A stretch of DNA of 64,000 bases from Sophora flavescens (GCA_030762895.1 CM061068.1:39418783-39482782), one strand, 5' to 3'. Shown: positions 1 to 12,600, counted from the first letter of the stretch. Program-made: numbers and translations. The notes: generated by a model from the sequence alone, not told the origin.

Positions 1-167
1 GATCCCTTCTGCTGCATTTTGCTTCCAATTTTATGAATTTTGCATTGTTTGGACAGAGAGGTGCGCGTGTTGTGAGTGCTGCAGCAGGAGGAGGACTTTG
101 GGTGGAGTGTAAAGTTTGATTGAAGGATATAATTGTAAATTAGAGAAGATTGGTATATTAGATAATA
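1..167. other. Short edge segment, no gene seen
   Basis: I see no open frame, repeat or RNA signature here. The segment ends at the 9-bp duplication that flanks the first Mutator-like element. Confidence 0.5.
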
Positions 168-461
168 GGTTAAAGTAATATTTTGGTCCTTACCTGACAC
201 GAATTCTCGATTTGGTCCATATACATAAAAAATTATTAAAATGGTCCATATACGTATAAAAAGTCTCCATTTGGTCCATGCCGTACAAAATTTTAGGGAC
301 TGATTTGATAATTTTTTGCTCGTATAAAGACCAAACGGATAACGTATATGGACCAAATAGAGGCTTTCTGTATGTATAGGGACCATTTTAATAATTTTTT
401 ATGTATAGGGACCAAATCGAGAATTCGTATCACGTATATTGACCAAAATATTACTTTAACC
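168..461. repeat. Mutator-like MITE, nearly one long palindrome
   Basis: Two arms of roughly 110 bases (about 168-278 and 352-461) are inverted copies of each other. Both begin GGTTAAAGTAATATTTTGGT and carry several TTTGGTCC blocks. The flanks are TAGATAATA (159-167) and TAAATAATA (462-470), a 9-bp duplication with one mismatch, which is the length typical of Mutator-like elements. There is no room for a transposase, so it must be non-autonomous. Superfamily rests on duplication length only. Confidence 0.75.
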
Positions 462-2785
462 TAAATAATAAATGATAAAGTATCAAATCATTAAATGTTA
501 CCTCTTTATCTATTGGCTCATATCAAACTGCGTTGATTCAGTCAAATTATATAATAATGTGTCTGGATGAGGGAATTTAAGAGAATAATATATTTTCAGA
601 GGATAATTAGAATCTATCAATATAAAAACACACCCTAAGGCACCATGGAAATATCCTGGTTTTAATTAGTCCTTTCAAGTTTCAACAAATATAGCATTTG
701 TCTGTAAAACCAGCTGAGAATAATAACTCAGATACCAGTAAAGAGATGCCTACTTCATTTGGTACTTTATACTTCACTGGCCAGCCATTGCTTTTTCAGT
801 CACAGTATGTTTCAGCATCTCTCTTTCTTTTTTATTTTCTGATGATATATATAGATAATTTTACACTGAGTTTTCTGTATAAAAAAAAAAGAAAAAAAAA
901 ACTTTGTTTAGTAACTATGAGGGATCTCTTAAGAGACCTGGTACCGCTTGAGTTACAGCTCATGTGTGCTCTATCATCTACGTGACACATAGCTAGAGTA
1001 GTTGAACGGGTGAGTGTTTTAGTTGCCGCAAATAAGTTCAATTATTGATAAATTACAAAAACAATTTATTTGAGAAATTTAGATACAAATTGTTGTGTAT
1101 ATTTATCATGTAATCACACCCAAAAGGGAAAAAGAATGAAATTATGGAGGAGTCTGAAAAAATGGCTCGAGAGGCAAATAAACCTATACGAAGGTAAACC
1201 AATTAATGTTGTCTTTGTTGATAAGAACCACGTGAGTCATGCATAAGTATAAAGGGCTTCCTTAATTAATTTGTATAGATTTATCTCACTTCAACCTATA
1301 TTCTCTTGTGATCTCACGTCAAATACACTATGACCAGGATAGTGCATGTATAAATAGATTAGGCTCTTTTAAAATGAGATCAAAATAAAGATATTTACTC
1401 TTTATTACTTAAAGTTAGTTGATATTTCAAGTTCAACTTACTTAAACTGATCAAAGATAAAGAATGAATACATTCTTACTTTCTCACACCTTATAGCGGC
1501 AACATTTATTCAAAAGCATTAAATAACTAAAAAACCAAATTACGTATTTGCATCTCATGCCAAAAGGCACCGGTTATCTTCAAAAGGAATGGTGGGACTG
1601 GGAAGTTTCTTAAGGAACTTATGCTTTAAAGGGAATGGCTATCGCTGAATGAGAATCCAGGTATTTGTTATTATCATGTGCTTTCTACTGAACCAAATCT
1701 TCCACAATCCCTCACTTCCAATGTAAACAGAGCAAATGTGTCATATGTATTTGTTCAACGTTTGGAAAACAAAGAACATCATAAATTTGTTTAGAACTTT
1801 ATTTACGCATGACATCAGGGTATGATGCCAGCTGATGAAATGATCATGATCATGTCATTGCGGGCGGGAGTCAGCAGCCATATTTCCGCTCTAAACTTGT
1901 GCAAATGATTTTTCCTTCTCAAACTCGTTCGCACGCTTAATTTCTTGTGGGAAACTCCTCCTTGAAGCATGGGTTAAGAAATTTAATATATAATAATTTT
2001 TTTTATTAAAAAGAGATATATTCAACACGTGTGTGTTTAGAGATATTTTGCAAACAAACTATATTATTATATATTCCTTTTCTGTGAGTGGGTGGTATCA
2101 TGTGGAGGCTAAAGCCGGGTATTTACCCGAAAAATGGACTGTGAGTAAAGAACTTAGGCCTAAGTGGCCAGCTTGCCTAGTTCTTTTGGGGCTCGTTTTG
2201 CAATGCATACACGGCCAATCCACATACCTGTTGCGGGTGAGTGTGAGACGGGTTATACTTGTCCCTTATCTGATCCTAAATATTGATAGGGTCAAATCTT
2301 TGAATCCAAACTCGTTCCTAGACTCGGAGGAACTCGGTCATATGCGGGTTGGTTTAAGAGCGGGTCCAAATGGGACGAGATCGGGTTGATCCGAATTTAA
2401 ATAGATTATGTGTAAACAAAATTTCTATATGAGTAGGAAAATGTTAAACTTATTTTGTAATGTAAAATATCAGCAAAAGACGTTACCTATAAGCCACCAA
2501 TTGATCCAAAATTAGATGTTACAAAATATCAACAAATAAATGTTTTTGCTAGATGCTTCCTTGATGCTCATGTTACCAAAGCATATTGTTAAAAACAAAA
2601 TACTCTCATCAAACAAGAGTATTTCAATGTCATAAAAGCCACAAAATGCTTCCTAAAAGCCATCAATTGGGCTAGTGTGAGACGTGAGAGGTGAGGATAT
2701 AAGTTTAGCAATTTACTTCATACTTCTTTCTTAATGAATGGGCGTGAAACTTATTCTAGAGAGGGATAAAAATATATTTTTATTA
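462..2785. other. Gene-less AT-rich intergenic DNA
   Basis: Small open frames exist (for example near 698-985 and 2033-2389) but none has a recognisable domain or plausible gene structure. The 2250-2400 part has CGGGT-rich blocks like those at 2786-2965 and may belong to the same decayed element. Confidence 0.5.
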
Positions 2786-2965
2786 TATGGGACGGGTTGG
2801 GTAACCCGAAGATCAACCCGGACCCGTCCCTAACCCGACGTCGGGTCACAAAGTGGGACGCAGGTTCGTCCCTTCTCTTCTACGGGTTAAGATCAGACCC
2901 GACCCGAACACCACGGGTCAGGATGGGTTCTAGGACTGGGTCGGGTTTTGCACACCCCTGATACC
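2786..2965. repeat. GGGTCGGG-rich repeat with a hAT-like end
   Basis: The block is dense in GACGGGTT, ACCCGACC and GGGTCGGGTT. It ends with TTTTGCACACCCCTGATA, which read on the minus strand is CAGGGGTGTGCAAAACCCGA, a terminus style common to plant hAT-like non-autonomous elements (from general knowledge). I could not find the opposite end, so this is a truncated or decayed copy. A similar GC block lies at 54932-55409. Confidence 0.45.
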
Positions 2966-5417
2966 TACTTAACAAGACATCGAACAAACAATATGTTACT
3001 GCTAATACCGATGTTTTCCGAATTGAATTGGTCATTCAACCGGTAAAGAAGTATCAAAGTTGTAAGGTTGAATCAGGGTCAAATTAGAACTTTTATATAT
3101 AATTATATAACAATATATAAAAAAAACAATATATATATATATGTTAATTGTATAAATAATATCAAATAAAAAGCTTTTGATTATAAATTGGGAAGCAAGT
3201 AATGAGTGTCTTGAATAAGTTTTCAATTTTTTTTTTAAAAATAGATCATTCCAACAAAAAAATAGTGATTCAACTAATTCCCAATTTTTTGGTTTTGATC
3301 GGATGGCCGATCCAGTTCTAGAAGGAATCTAGATCCTCTCCTGTAGGGTTCTCTCTCCCGCAATAATGTGAACCGTTGGATGTATGCATTGATTTATCTG
3401 GATCGTTAGATACGTTTACACCTTCCAATATACAAGGCTACCACGTGATATCTATACAAATTTTTTTGCTGCTCCGTCAGAGAGGATCTAATGCTAGAAA
3501 ACCATTGCTAAAATCATTGGTTATTTCTAAACATTAAACAGACAATATAATTCAAACAAAAACAAACAGTAGACAAATATATTACTGAAAATACTAATAA
3601 TCACCATTGAGTTACGCATATCCTAGGCGGGATAAAAATAATGCCTCTTACCTGTGTCCCCTTCTTTGTCCCAGCCCTCAATTTTTGTCAAATAAGAAAG
3701 AAAAAATTGTATGTTATCCATATTATAAGATAGATCAGTCATATTGTGAAAAGACCCTAAAAACTTAAAGAAAGAGTTGTGTTGCAACGGGAATATTATA
3801 GAGGACAAGGTGCTGTGTAAATACAATATAGCTCCAAAGGTTTAACAAGCCACACTCTAGCTTAACTAAACCTTTAACCGTCAAGAAATTATGAATAATG
3901 CTCTATAACATTTATACATATATCACTTTATTGAATACTTTTTACTTGTATGCACGTACACCAAGCATTATCCAGAGAGTGTTACTGGCTAATACCATTA
4001 CTTATAAAGTATTAAAAAAAAGGCTACATAAATATTTTTTTTAATGTATTCTATGACTAACTATGGGATATAATTAAAATAAATTTAAAAAAAAAAGATG
4101 AAATTAGAATTAATCAAACGGTAAAAATTATGCCGATGTGAGATAATATAAATAGAAGTGTGAGATGACGCTATGCCCATCCAATGGACCACCAATGTCA
4201 GTGAAGAAGTACTAGATAACTCAATGGCACCAGCTAGAAGCGAATGTAACCAAAAAGAAATTGAATACCCGCACCCAGTGAACAAGATTCCAAGGCAGAA
4301 ACAAGACATGGAACACGACATGATATTTTACGGGCCTGCACAAGAAAAAAAAGATTCGTCTCCATGATTAATTACTTCTATTTCCATATTCTATCTTCCT
4401 TTTCGATAAAGCTCAAGAAAGATAAAATTTTCACCCGATAATACAGGAAGTTGTCCTTGGAGCTAGACTGACATAATTCGACAGACAGTAAAAAAAGATT
4501 GTTCCGGCACAGGAACAATCAGTGATCCCACAGAATTAGCAGTGTTTATTTATTTATTTTGTTCGGGATAGAACCCAGGATATTGCCACAGCTGATAATG
4601 TAGGACTAATCCCCCGAATCGGGATGTAGAGTACCAGTTAAGGAACAACTCCTCTACTCACAGATGCAGCTCTATTCCCATCACCGGGATCTTGGACCAC
4701 ATCTTATGGGTAGCAGTGCTTGTTTCTAACTCCGGGGATAGCAGTAGTGACATTGAGTTCATCTATTGAGAGAATTGTATGATAAGTATATTTTGTTTTA
4801 AGGGGTATCCTCAGTTAAAAATTAGTCCCTTTCGAATGATAGAAACCAGGTTGGTGTAGGACAAACCGTATGATGTATAGCTCATAAACAAGAGACAATT
4901 ACAATACTACCACAGCCATTAATGAGTAGGAAGTAATTAGGTCATATTCAGCAGAAATGAAGACCGTGCCCGTTTGCTAACACCTAACATGAATGACACA
5001 CACTGCCAACCGTTCAACCCAACTTGATATTTTCACCCCCAAAAGAGCCATAAGCCACTCATCTGTGAAGTCCACATCCAACGTTATCCGCAATAAACAG
5101 AAAAGTACTGCGTTATTTTCAGTTACATCAACTACAAGCATAAACGGCAAAATAAACAAGAATCTAAGATTAACATAAGCAAACAAGAAGAAACAGGACA
5201 GGACCTTTCCCGGGTCTGTACAAGGAACGGAAGGATCAAATTCAGTCACCTAAGCTTGCCTTCTCTAATCCATCACCCTTTTCCTTCAACATCATCTTTC
5301 TCTTTCCCCCCACCACGAAGACAGAAATGGGAGATTAGAGATAAATATCTATATGAATCCAATAAGATGCTCTAGCTAGATATATAGACCATCATCATCA
5401 TGAGTCATATTTCTCAA
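2966..5417. other. Intergenic DNA downstream of the MYB gene
   Basis: No convincing gene. A small inverted-repeat element lies at 3316-3499. The 4560-4700 part has degenerate repeat-like text (GGACTAATCCC) reminiscent of the dispersed repeat at 12778 and 16757. The part just right of the MYB stop codon, before 5418, should hold that gene's 3' UTR and polyadenylation site, which I cannot place exactly. Confidence 0.45.
3316..3499. repeat. Small inverted-repeat element (MITE candidate)
   Basis: The left end reads TTCTAGAAGGAATCTAGATC followed by CTCTC. The right end, on the opposite strand, reads TTCTAGCATTAGATCCTCTC. These form imperfect terminal inverted repeats of about 25 bases around a 130-base core. 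No clear target duplication was found, so the superfamily is unassigned. Confidence 0.35.
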
Positions 5418-6690
5418 TTAAGCAACACTTATGATGCTATCTCCATTATTGTTGAAACAAGGCATTGCATGTAAAGCTGAATGTCTTGAGGATGTCTGCC
5501 TTTGATCAGATGAGAAGGATAGCCCAAGGGACAGTGTTGGTGGGTCAATAGTTGGACTCGAATTGGAGGCAATATCAGACACTGTGAAAGCTTTAGGATT
5601 TGGAAAAACTAGCTTGGTTGGCACATTTTGTTCCATGCTTCCTTGTCCCAGTGTGAGTTCTTCCATTGGATTCCCAGCTTGGACTGAAACCACTCCAGAA
5701 CCAACAATGCCCATTGGATACATCGGCATCATCGGAAATCCATTCATGTTGCTAGTTTCAGTGGCTGCAGGGCACACAGGATTTGAATGAGACACACTAT
5801 CTTGATTCTGGATCTGTTCTTCTTCCATTGGGACCTGACACAAAAAATTGATAAGATAATGAAAATTTGTGTCTCCAATCCTCCAATCCAAGTTTTAGAA
5901 AGTCCAAACTCTTGGCAAGTCAAAGCAGGGAACCCAAAAAACAAAAAAACTAAATCACCCCATTCTATTATGTAATTTCTGTTAGACTTCTCTTCAATTA
6001 CCAAAGGAATTTAAAAGGGACATAAAAACACAAAATAGCAGAAGTTTCATATCCATTTTGCTGTTTCATTTCTTTTCGTTGTTGTTGTTGTCATTCCTTC
6101 TTTATAAATTTTTTGAAATAGCAAACATAATGAAAATAAGGTGTCATTTTTTAAATTATTAATGACAATCAAAACACAAATCTGGAAACAAAGCAAACTA
6201 AAGAGCATAATCAACTGAGAAAATTCAATGTCATTTGACATTTTTTCAAGACCATCAATATGATATTTAATACTCTATTTATTGACTAATTGAACGTAAA
6301 TTGAGACAAAAAAACAGATGATGCTGGGGAAATTTAAAATAAATAAATCAATAAATAAAGTACAGAAAAGGGAAGAGGAGCATGAAATTACCGTGTCGGT
6401 GGTGATGTCAAAGAGGCTGGATCTACGGCGACGGCGATTGAGGTTGGTGCGGCGGAGAAAGTATTTCTGAGCATGGCTTGCAACCTGAGTTGGCGTTCGA
6501 GTCTTAACGTAGTTCCTTGAGATTCCTCTCCAATCACCTTTCCCTACTTTCTGCAATCCCAACAAAAACAGCTTGTGTTCTTCCTCCGTCCACGGAACCC
6601 CTATCATCATCATCAAAATCATCAAAACAAATTCATATTCCTATTTCAATTCATTTAACAAAAAAAAAAGGCAATCAATTGATCGGAGAT

Positions 6691-6726
<36 letters not shown>

Positions 6727-6982
6727 TTGATCGGATACCTCGCTTGCGCTCGCGGTCGCGGTGCTTGGCGGAGTTGTTAGGAACGGCGTCATCGGCGGAG
6801 GCGTAACCGGCGGCGAGAGCGTCTTTGTTGTTGTTGGAGGAGTGTTGAGGATGATGCTCGTATTGTGAGAGATTGTTCATACTCACGCTCTTCCTCATCG
6901 AATCGACCACGACCCTGACCCCGAACAGCATGAATTCGCCGGCGGGGATGGCGGAGTCAGAGGTGGCGAAGGTGCGAGACAT
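5418..6982 (-). CDS. MYB-related (SHAQKYF, 1R) transcription factor, 3 exons
   Basis: This predicted nuclear DNA-binding regulator is 289 aa. Exons on the minus strand are 6982-6739, 6600-6392 and 5834-5418, with GT-AG borders and a frame that closes exactly. The ATG at 6980-6982 precedes an LFGVRV motif (residues 19-24), a short motif seen in repressive members of this family. The single MYB/SANT repeat covers about residues 82-132 with tryptophans at 85 and 105 and SHAQKYF at 123-129, followed by an Arg-rich tract. The C-terminal part holds LSLGL (252-256), an EAR-type repression motif, so a repressor role is inferred. The CCHC zinc knuckle found at the N-terminus of KUA1/MYBH relatives is absent. 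It resembles the Arabidopsis At1g74840/At1g19000 group (from memory). Its neighbour is PTAC2. Exact orthologue name not claimed. Confidence 0.9.
6689..6726. repeat. Compound (TA)n-(GA)n microsatellite in MYB intron 1
   Basis: About ten TA units run directly into about nine AG units, inside the first intron of the MYB gene a few bases from the splice donor side. It is a likely length-polymorphic marker. Confidence 0.9.
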
Positions 6983-8689
6983 CGTCGGATCGAGGTTTGG
7001 TTCGGGTTATGTCGGACTCGGTGGGAATCGGAAACGACTCACTGAATCATCGAGGGAAATGGGAAGAGCGAATGGAATGGAATGGAGAATGGACGGTGCG
7101 TGGTGTGTTTAGTTTAATATAACTCGGGAGACAGCCATGAGGTGGCAACCATGTGGAGTTATCACTTAAATCAAATTTAAAAATATTATAGTCCCTTTCA
7201 ACTCAATTATAAATAAAATTAATTAATTTTATATTTATTAAAAAAATTACTTAATTTAATTAATTTTTTTATTCTTTAATCAATATTCTCCTTGGTCCAT
7301 ATTATAAGTAAAAAAATAATGAAACACACGTATTAAGAAGATTAATTAAACTTATTGAATCTTGTAAAAAAAATAGGTTTGTTTAAAAGAGAATGATAAC
7401 AAGTGTCCTTAGGACATTGTTTAAGAAACTAGAAAAGGAAAAATTATATGGGAAATAGTGAATTTAACATTTCAAAGAATTTAATACTTAGTTTTTAAAC
7501 ACGAATTTTCCTTTTGTGGGTTCCATAACCAATGCCCTTAGATAACGTTTGATACAAGTTTTAAAAAAGTATTCCCGGGAATGTTGGCATGGGAATAAAG
7601 TTTTCTCATGTTTGTTACAAGTTTTAAAAATTTATTCCTAGGAATAAAAGATTCTTAGGAATATAATTAGTGAATGATAGTTATAAATTTGGGAAAACTC
7701 TATTCCCATGTGTGAAGGTGGGAAAACTTTATTCACAGGAATGTAGTTTGCCTGAAAATAAAACATTCCAGATAGCAAACATTACTTTAGGAAACTCGTT
7801 AGCAAGAACCTTGTTTAAATTACCCTTCATCTAAAACTTCAATCTTTATTAAATGAGTCATTGTAATTTGTATTAAATGAAGGATATTTTAGAAATAATG
7901 TCATTAAATGAGTTATTAGAAAACAAAGTTTGCTTGTATATTGGATAAAAACCTTAAGACTTTTTTATTTATATATTAGAGCAGAGGGAGGGAGTACTTA
8001 CTTTTGAGAAACTGATTACCATTTTTCAAAAAAAAAAAAAAAAAAAAACTTTGCAACCAATCTGGCTTGTTATAAGGCATCGATTTCATGAAAAGAGAAG
8101 GCAGTACATTGTGGACTCACTTCTATATCGTCAAATTATTGGACTTTAAGGTATAATGAAACAAATTACAACAAATTCATAATATGACGAAAACTGAAAA
8201 ACAAAAAACTCCCATTCCCTGACCCCGTGCACTCTCTTTCAAGGATCCGTACGTTATGCTACACAGAACCTAGGATCAAGAACGGTATTTTGTGGATTTT
8301 TGTATTGAAAAGCTAAATATTGGCCAAAATATAGAGTAACTTCGAAGTTATGACAGATTAAATCCTTGGAGCACACAATCGTGTTAGTCCAAAAATCAAA
8401 CATCCGAGGCTCAGCCGGTGCAAATTGCAATTAATTAACAAAGCAACAAATATATTTTATCATTTTTTTACACTTAAAAATGATATTTTTACACGATACA
8501 ATAGATTTGAATTTCCATAGTGATGTTATTAACTTTTTCTCCGTACCAAAAAAATTAAATTGTTAATTCTTTTCCTGTTTAAAAAGACCAAAAGTTCGAT
8601 AATATTTACAGTTATAATATATCAATAATGCTTGAAAATATTTATATGACTTTTTTCCCCGCAAGATGTTGTTATTACACTTCAAAGGT
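6983..8689. other. MYB promoter side and AT-rich intergenic DNA
   Basis: The first few hundred bases right of 6982 must contain the promoter and 5' UTR of the minus-strand MYB gene, but I cannot fix a TATA box. The 7550-7790 part has repeated GGGAATAAA / TTCCTAGGAATAA blocks in both orientations, looking like a decayed MITE. A 20-base A tract lies near 8029-8048. No gene is visible. Confidence 0.45.
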
Positions 8690-8815
8690 GTGGTCCTAGA
8701 CACAAGAATAAAGGTGCTTCTAACAGTATTTGAACCCCAGTACCTAAAATTTGCTCATATGATAGTAAGATAGTTAAGTTTACCCATTGAATCATACTTC
8801 CTCGTTATTATACAC
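8690..8815 (-). repeat. tRNA-derived SINE-like remnant
   Basis: On the minus strand a GATTCAATGGGT stretch (A-box-like, near 8782-8795) is followed about 45 bases on by GGGTTCAAATAC (B-box-like, near 8727-8740), the spacing of an internal RNA polymerase III promoter. The body is short and decayed. Not a working tRNA because no cloverleaf closes. Confidence 0.35.
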
Positions 8816-8924
8816 TGATCTCGATTATAGTAGTCCAAACTTTTAAATTTGTTTTTGGTAACCATGTTATAGGTACGAAGTATTCATCACCAATAACAAT
8901 GATTAATATTCGTTGGAGAACCTG

Positions 8925-9062
8925 TTGAGAACATAAGGTGGGTTTTCCCCTCCCAATCAGGTTTTTTCCCATACATAAGAGTCAAGATTCGAATCTCTGA
9001 CCACTTGTTTAAGATATCAAAGTCCATTGCCACTTGAATCAACCACACGTTGATTCCAAACT
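8925..9062 (-). repeat. tRNA-derived SINE-like remnant
   Basis: On the minus strand GGTTGATTCAAGTGGCA (A-box-like, about 9025-9046) is followed by GAGATTCGAATCTTGAC (B-box-like, about 8984-9000). It is the second of three such remnants within 550 bases. Confidence 0.4.
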
Positions 9063-9097
9063 TTTAATTTAAATTGCTTATTAATCTTTTTTTTCAT

Positions 9098-9234
9098 TAG
9101 GGAGTTATAAGGTGGCTTGGGGGAGGGAGATAGGACTTGGAGTGATAAGGTGAATGTCATGGGTTCAACTCTCCTCTCTTACATAACAAATATTGACAAT
9201 CTAATATTTGTCTATAAAAAAAATCTTTTTTTTC
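9098..9234 (+). repeat. tRNA-derived SINE-like remnant with T-rich tail
   Basis: An A-box-like ATAAGGTGGCTTGGG (near 9107) and a B-box-like GGGTTCAACTCTCC (9160-9173) are followed by TTTGTCTATAAAAAAAATC at the 3' end. The order and tail fit a plant SINE. Family not assigned. Confidence 0.45.
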
Positions 9235-9889
9235 CATTAAAAAAATTACAATTTAAGTTTAACCACGTGATATGATAGTTTTTATTTTCAAATCTCTTTT
9301 AAGTTTAACCACATTAGATGATAGTTAAGTGCTCCTTTCTTTTAAATTTTTTTTAATTTGAAAATAATAGAATTAGCCATCATATCACTATTGTTATATA
9401 ATAATATAATAAAAGATCAAGAATTATTAGTTCCATCATCAACTATGAAAGGCGAAACCACTTGTATTAGATATTTCAAACGGAAAATAACATTTACATT
9501 CTTAATTACTAATCGATATTTACGTGTTGAGTTCCTATCCAATTCATAAGCAATTTCAGTCTGAAATAACCAAACTTCAACCATAAATAGGAATCCTAAA
9601 ATTGAAGTAGGATTATATTGTCCAAATTGAGCTAAGGAGACAAGTTCACAGTAGCAAACAATTTCTAATCCCACTACTGGAACCCCAACACATGGGCTCC
9701 TCACTTATCTTTTCTCAAAACTGAACCACAAAAAGGATTAGGGGGCCACATGCATTCATATAAACTATATCTTAAAACTTGATTTTTTTTTAAAAAAAAA
9801 CTATATCTTAAATCTTTATCTACTAGATCAAGGGTCAAACTTATACTATTTCAGCAACTTGATAAAACTATTTTTTTAAAAACATTTTA

Positions 9890-10060
9890 GAAAAGTGCTA
9901 GTAACACACTCTCTAACCCACACCTTTCAACACACTCCCTCCTATTGGTTGAAATTCGTATTGGTCCCACTTGAATTTTATATGACCTACATAAATTTCA
10001 ACCAATAAAAGAAAGTATGTTGAAAGGTGTGTGTTAGAGAGTGTATTGCTAGCAATTTTC
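9890..10060. repeat. 171-bp palindromic MITE
   Basis: The left arm runs GAAAAGTGCTAGTAACACAC and on through CTCTCTAAC. The right arm read on the other strand is GAAAATTGCTAGCAATACAC continuing with the same CTCTCTAAC. Arms extend about 65 bases up to ATTGGTTGAAATT on both sides. A clear target duplication is not visible, so the superfamily is open. Confidence 0.65.
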
Positions 10061-10249
10061 AACTTGTTATATGTCCTTTAACCTGATATATTAAATGAAA
10101 TGCACCTGATTGCCACCCTATTTTTTTTGTTAGATTAGTACCACTTGCATTCGCTTAAAATAAATTAACAGTTACCCCTAATTTTTTTTATTTTATAATG
10201 TTGGTTGCTTAATCATAGAATAAGGGGGCAAACAGATTTTTTTAAGGAT

Positions 10250-10428
10250 TTTATTGATATACACTGACAGTGTAAAGTTTTATTATACTGTCAATCAATC
10301 AAAGATTGATATATTATTATAAATGCTTGATTCTTATCCTAACCATCTTAAAAGTCATCAATTTTATAATTTCTGTTTGATTGTCAGTGTAAAAAATTTT
10401 ACATCGATGATGAATACAAATTAAACTT
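10250..10428. repeat. MITE family member 1 (TGTAAA...TTTACA type)
   Basis: It has imperfect terminal inverted repeats. The right end on the minus strand reads GTATTCATCATCGATGTAAA and then TTTTTTACACTGACAATC. The left arm has CACTGACAGTGTAAAG and TACTGTCAATCAATC. It shares termini with 12422-12600 and part of 13523-13626. Confidence 0.5.
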
Positions 10429-11599
10429 TTTTTTTAATTGTTATGATAATGATAATGAAAAGGATTGGATTATATTCATTGTTTATTTGAAAAGGAATAC
10501 AAGATGGTATGTGCACCGGTGGCTTTGTAAGCATATTTCGTTATTGGTCATAAAGGAGATCAGGAGAAGATTTTTTTGGTTATCACTGGACATAAGAGTA
10601 CACCTTTTTTCCCTATGTGCAATATAAAAAGATATAGTATAATATGATGATTGATTCATTGGTGGTTGCCTTTCGTGGTGGGGTGCTACTAGGAATGGAG
10701 GATAAGCCTCGGATAAGGCTTTGTGGGGTTCCACTGTCGCATTTTGTTCTTGCTATCTCATCGTAGTCCTGATTATTTTCACAATTTTTGACTTGCATCA
10801 CGCGCAGTGATTATTGTACTCTCTATTACAAAGTGACAACTCTATTAAGAAAAATGAAATTCCAATAAAGGTTTTAATCCCTTCTCTACACTCTACAGGG
10901 AATTCCATTCTTTTAATTTCGAATTTCCATTTTCTTTCTTGATCTCTTTTTTCTCTTTGTCACGTTTGACAAGGTCGTGGACAGTGGACTTGTCAGAAGA
11001 ATCTTGGATCCTGTTGATGTTAATCTTTCACATTAAATTCAGCCATTTGTAATTTTCTAATTATTATAAAGAAAGAGCAGGGCAACAATAGGTGGTCCAA
11101 TTATGAAGTTATTAAATTTCTAGCTTCAAACCCATCAAGAAAAATATTATTTATTTTTAGATTTATGAAGAAGAAAAAGTCACATATTTTAACAAAAAAA
11201 AATTCAATTTAAAACATAATCTGATTCAAATAGTTTTTCTTACTTAAAATAAAAAAAAAATTCCCTTAAAATTTGTTTTAGTCAGCACCCACTTTTGAGC
11301 AGGCCCTCACACAACCACGGTGCACACATCTCAAGCTTGTGATAAGTTATAGTAAAATAAATAAAAGTAAAAGCACAGCCTGTTTGGTACTTTTTTTTAT
11401 TATTTAAATGTGAGGCTTTTTTTCACACTTTTGCGTGTTAGATTAAACTTTCGTTCATGATATTGACTTTCCAATTACTCATTTGACATGGAAAGAAAAA
11501 ACGAGTTAAGAAATTATCAAGGCTTGTGCTCTCGTCTATTTCCAATTCAGTTATGATATTTTAACATCAGTTTTTATATCAATATAGACATATTAATTA
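10429..11599. other. Gene-less AT-rich intergenic DNA
   Basis: Open frames near 10483-10801 on the minus strand are short, overlap each other in different frames and show no domain. No repeat with clear ends was found. Confidence 0.45.
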
Positions 11600-11840
11600 A
11601 TTATATAAAAAATTTTGGTTAATTCAGTTCATTATATGATTAATGGATAATTTGAAGTTTATTTTTCATAACTATATAAATATTTGGTTAATCACATACA
11701 AATATCTGGTTAATTCAGTTTTTTATATGATTAATGGATCATCATAAAAATTAATCAAATATTTAAACGTAATTAACCATATAATAAACTAAATTAACTA
11801 AATATTTATACCGATTAACCAAAATATAAAAAATTAGAGC
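11600..11840. repeat. AT-rich inverted-repeat element
   Basis: The left part contains AAAAATTTTGGTTAATTCAG and TTATATGATTAATGGAT. The right part read on the other strand gives TTTTTTATATTTTGGTTAAT and TTTAGTTTATTATATGG. A second direct copy of the TGGTTAATTCAGTT motif starts near 11701, so the element combines inverted and direct repeats. It is probably a MITE, without an identified target duplication. Confidence 0.4.
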
Positions 11841-12421
11841 CAACTTTTGGTGTTCAGATATTTTTTTATTTCCAATTACTCCATAGCGCGTTTTTGTACT
11901 TCTTTCTCATATCAAGGCTTCTTTTGGACATGGAGAGAAAGTAAGAGTTCAGAAAATAGAAGAAAAAAATTGAAAAGAGAAAGAAAAAAATTGAAAAGAG
12001 AAATTTTTTTCTATTCCATTATCTGGATGGAGAGAAAAAATAAAGGAAAAAACTTATTTCTAAGGGCCATATTTAAACAAAAAAATGATTTCTATCTTAG
12101 TTAGAGATGAATTTTTCCATCTCCAAATGAGTTATTCATGGAGAAATTTTTAAATGGATCCCAAATTTTTCTCTCTCTTCTCTACAACTAAACAGAAAAA
12201 ACTACATAATCAAACAATCTTTTTCTCAGATTTTCTTTACTCTCATTTTTATCCAAACCAAAGAAAAGCTAAACTCTTCATATTACGAATACATTCAACA
12301 ATATGAAGTTCAACCATAATCGATTTATCTATGTTACGAAATTAATAAAAACATTGTAGTTTTTATTAAAATCATTTAATTAAAATATAATTTTATATTA
12401 AAGTACATTAATAAAAATGAG

Positions 12422-12600
12422 TTCAATTGGTATGCATTATCGATGTAAAGATTTTACATTGTCAATCTATCATAAATTATGACATGAGTGATTTTTAAGA
12501 TAATTAAGATAAAAGTCAACCATTTTTAATAATGTGATAATTTATGATCGATTAATAGTGTAAAAAAAATTACATTAACAATAAATACTAATTAAATCCA
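12422..12600. repeat. MITE family member 2
   Basis: The left arm is TTGGTATGCATTATCGATGT followed by AAAGATTTTACATTGTCAATC. The right arm on the other strand is TTAGTATTTATTGTTAATGT followed by TTTTTTACACTATTAATCG. Both arms then share ATCATAAATTATCACAT-like text. It is the same family as 10250-10428. Confidence 0.55.

Noticed and set aside
1..4. Leading GATC as a cloning-site boundary
   Set aside because: Four bases occur too often by chance to support a clone end.
2033..2389. 118-codon plus-strand frame
   Set aside because: Runs into CGGGT-rich repeat text and has no domain. Treated as part of a decayed repeat.
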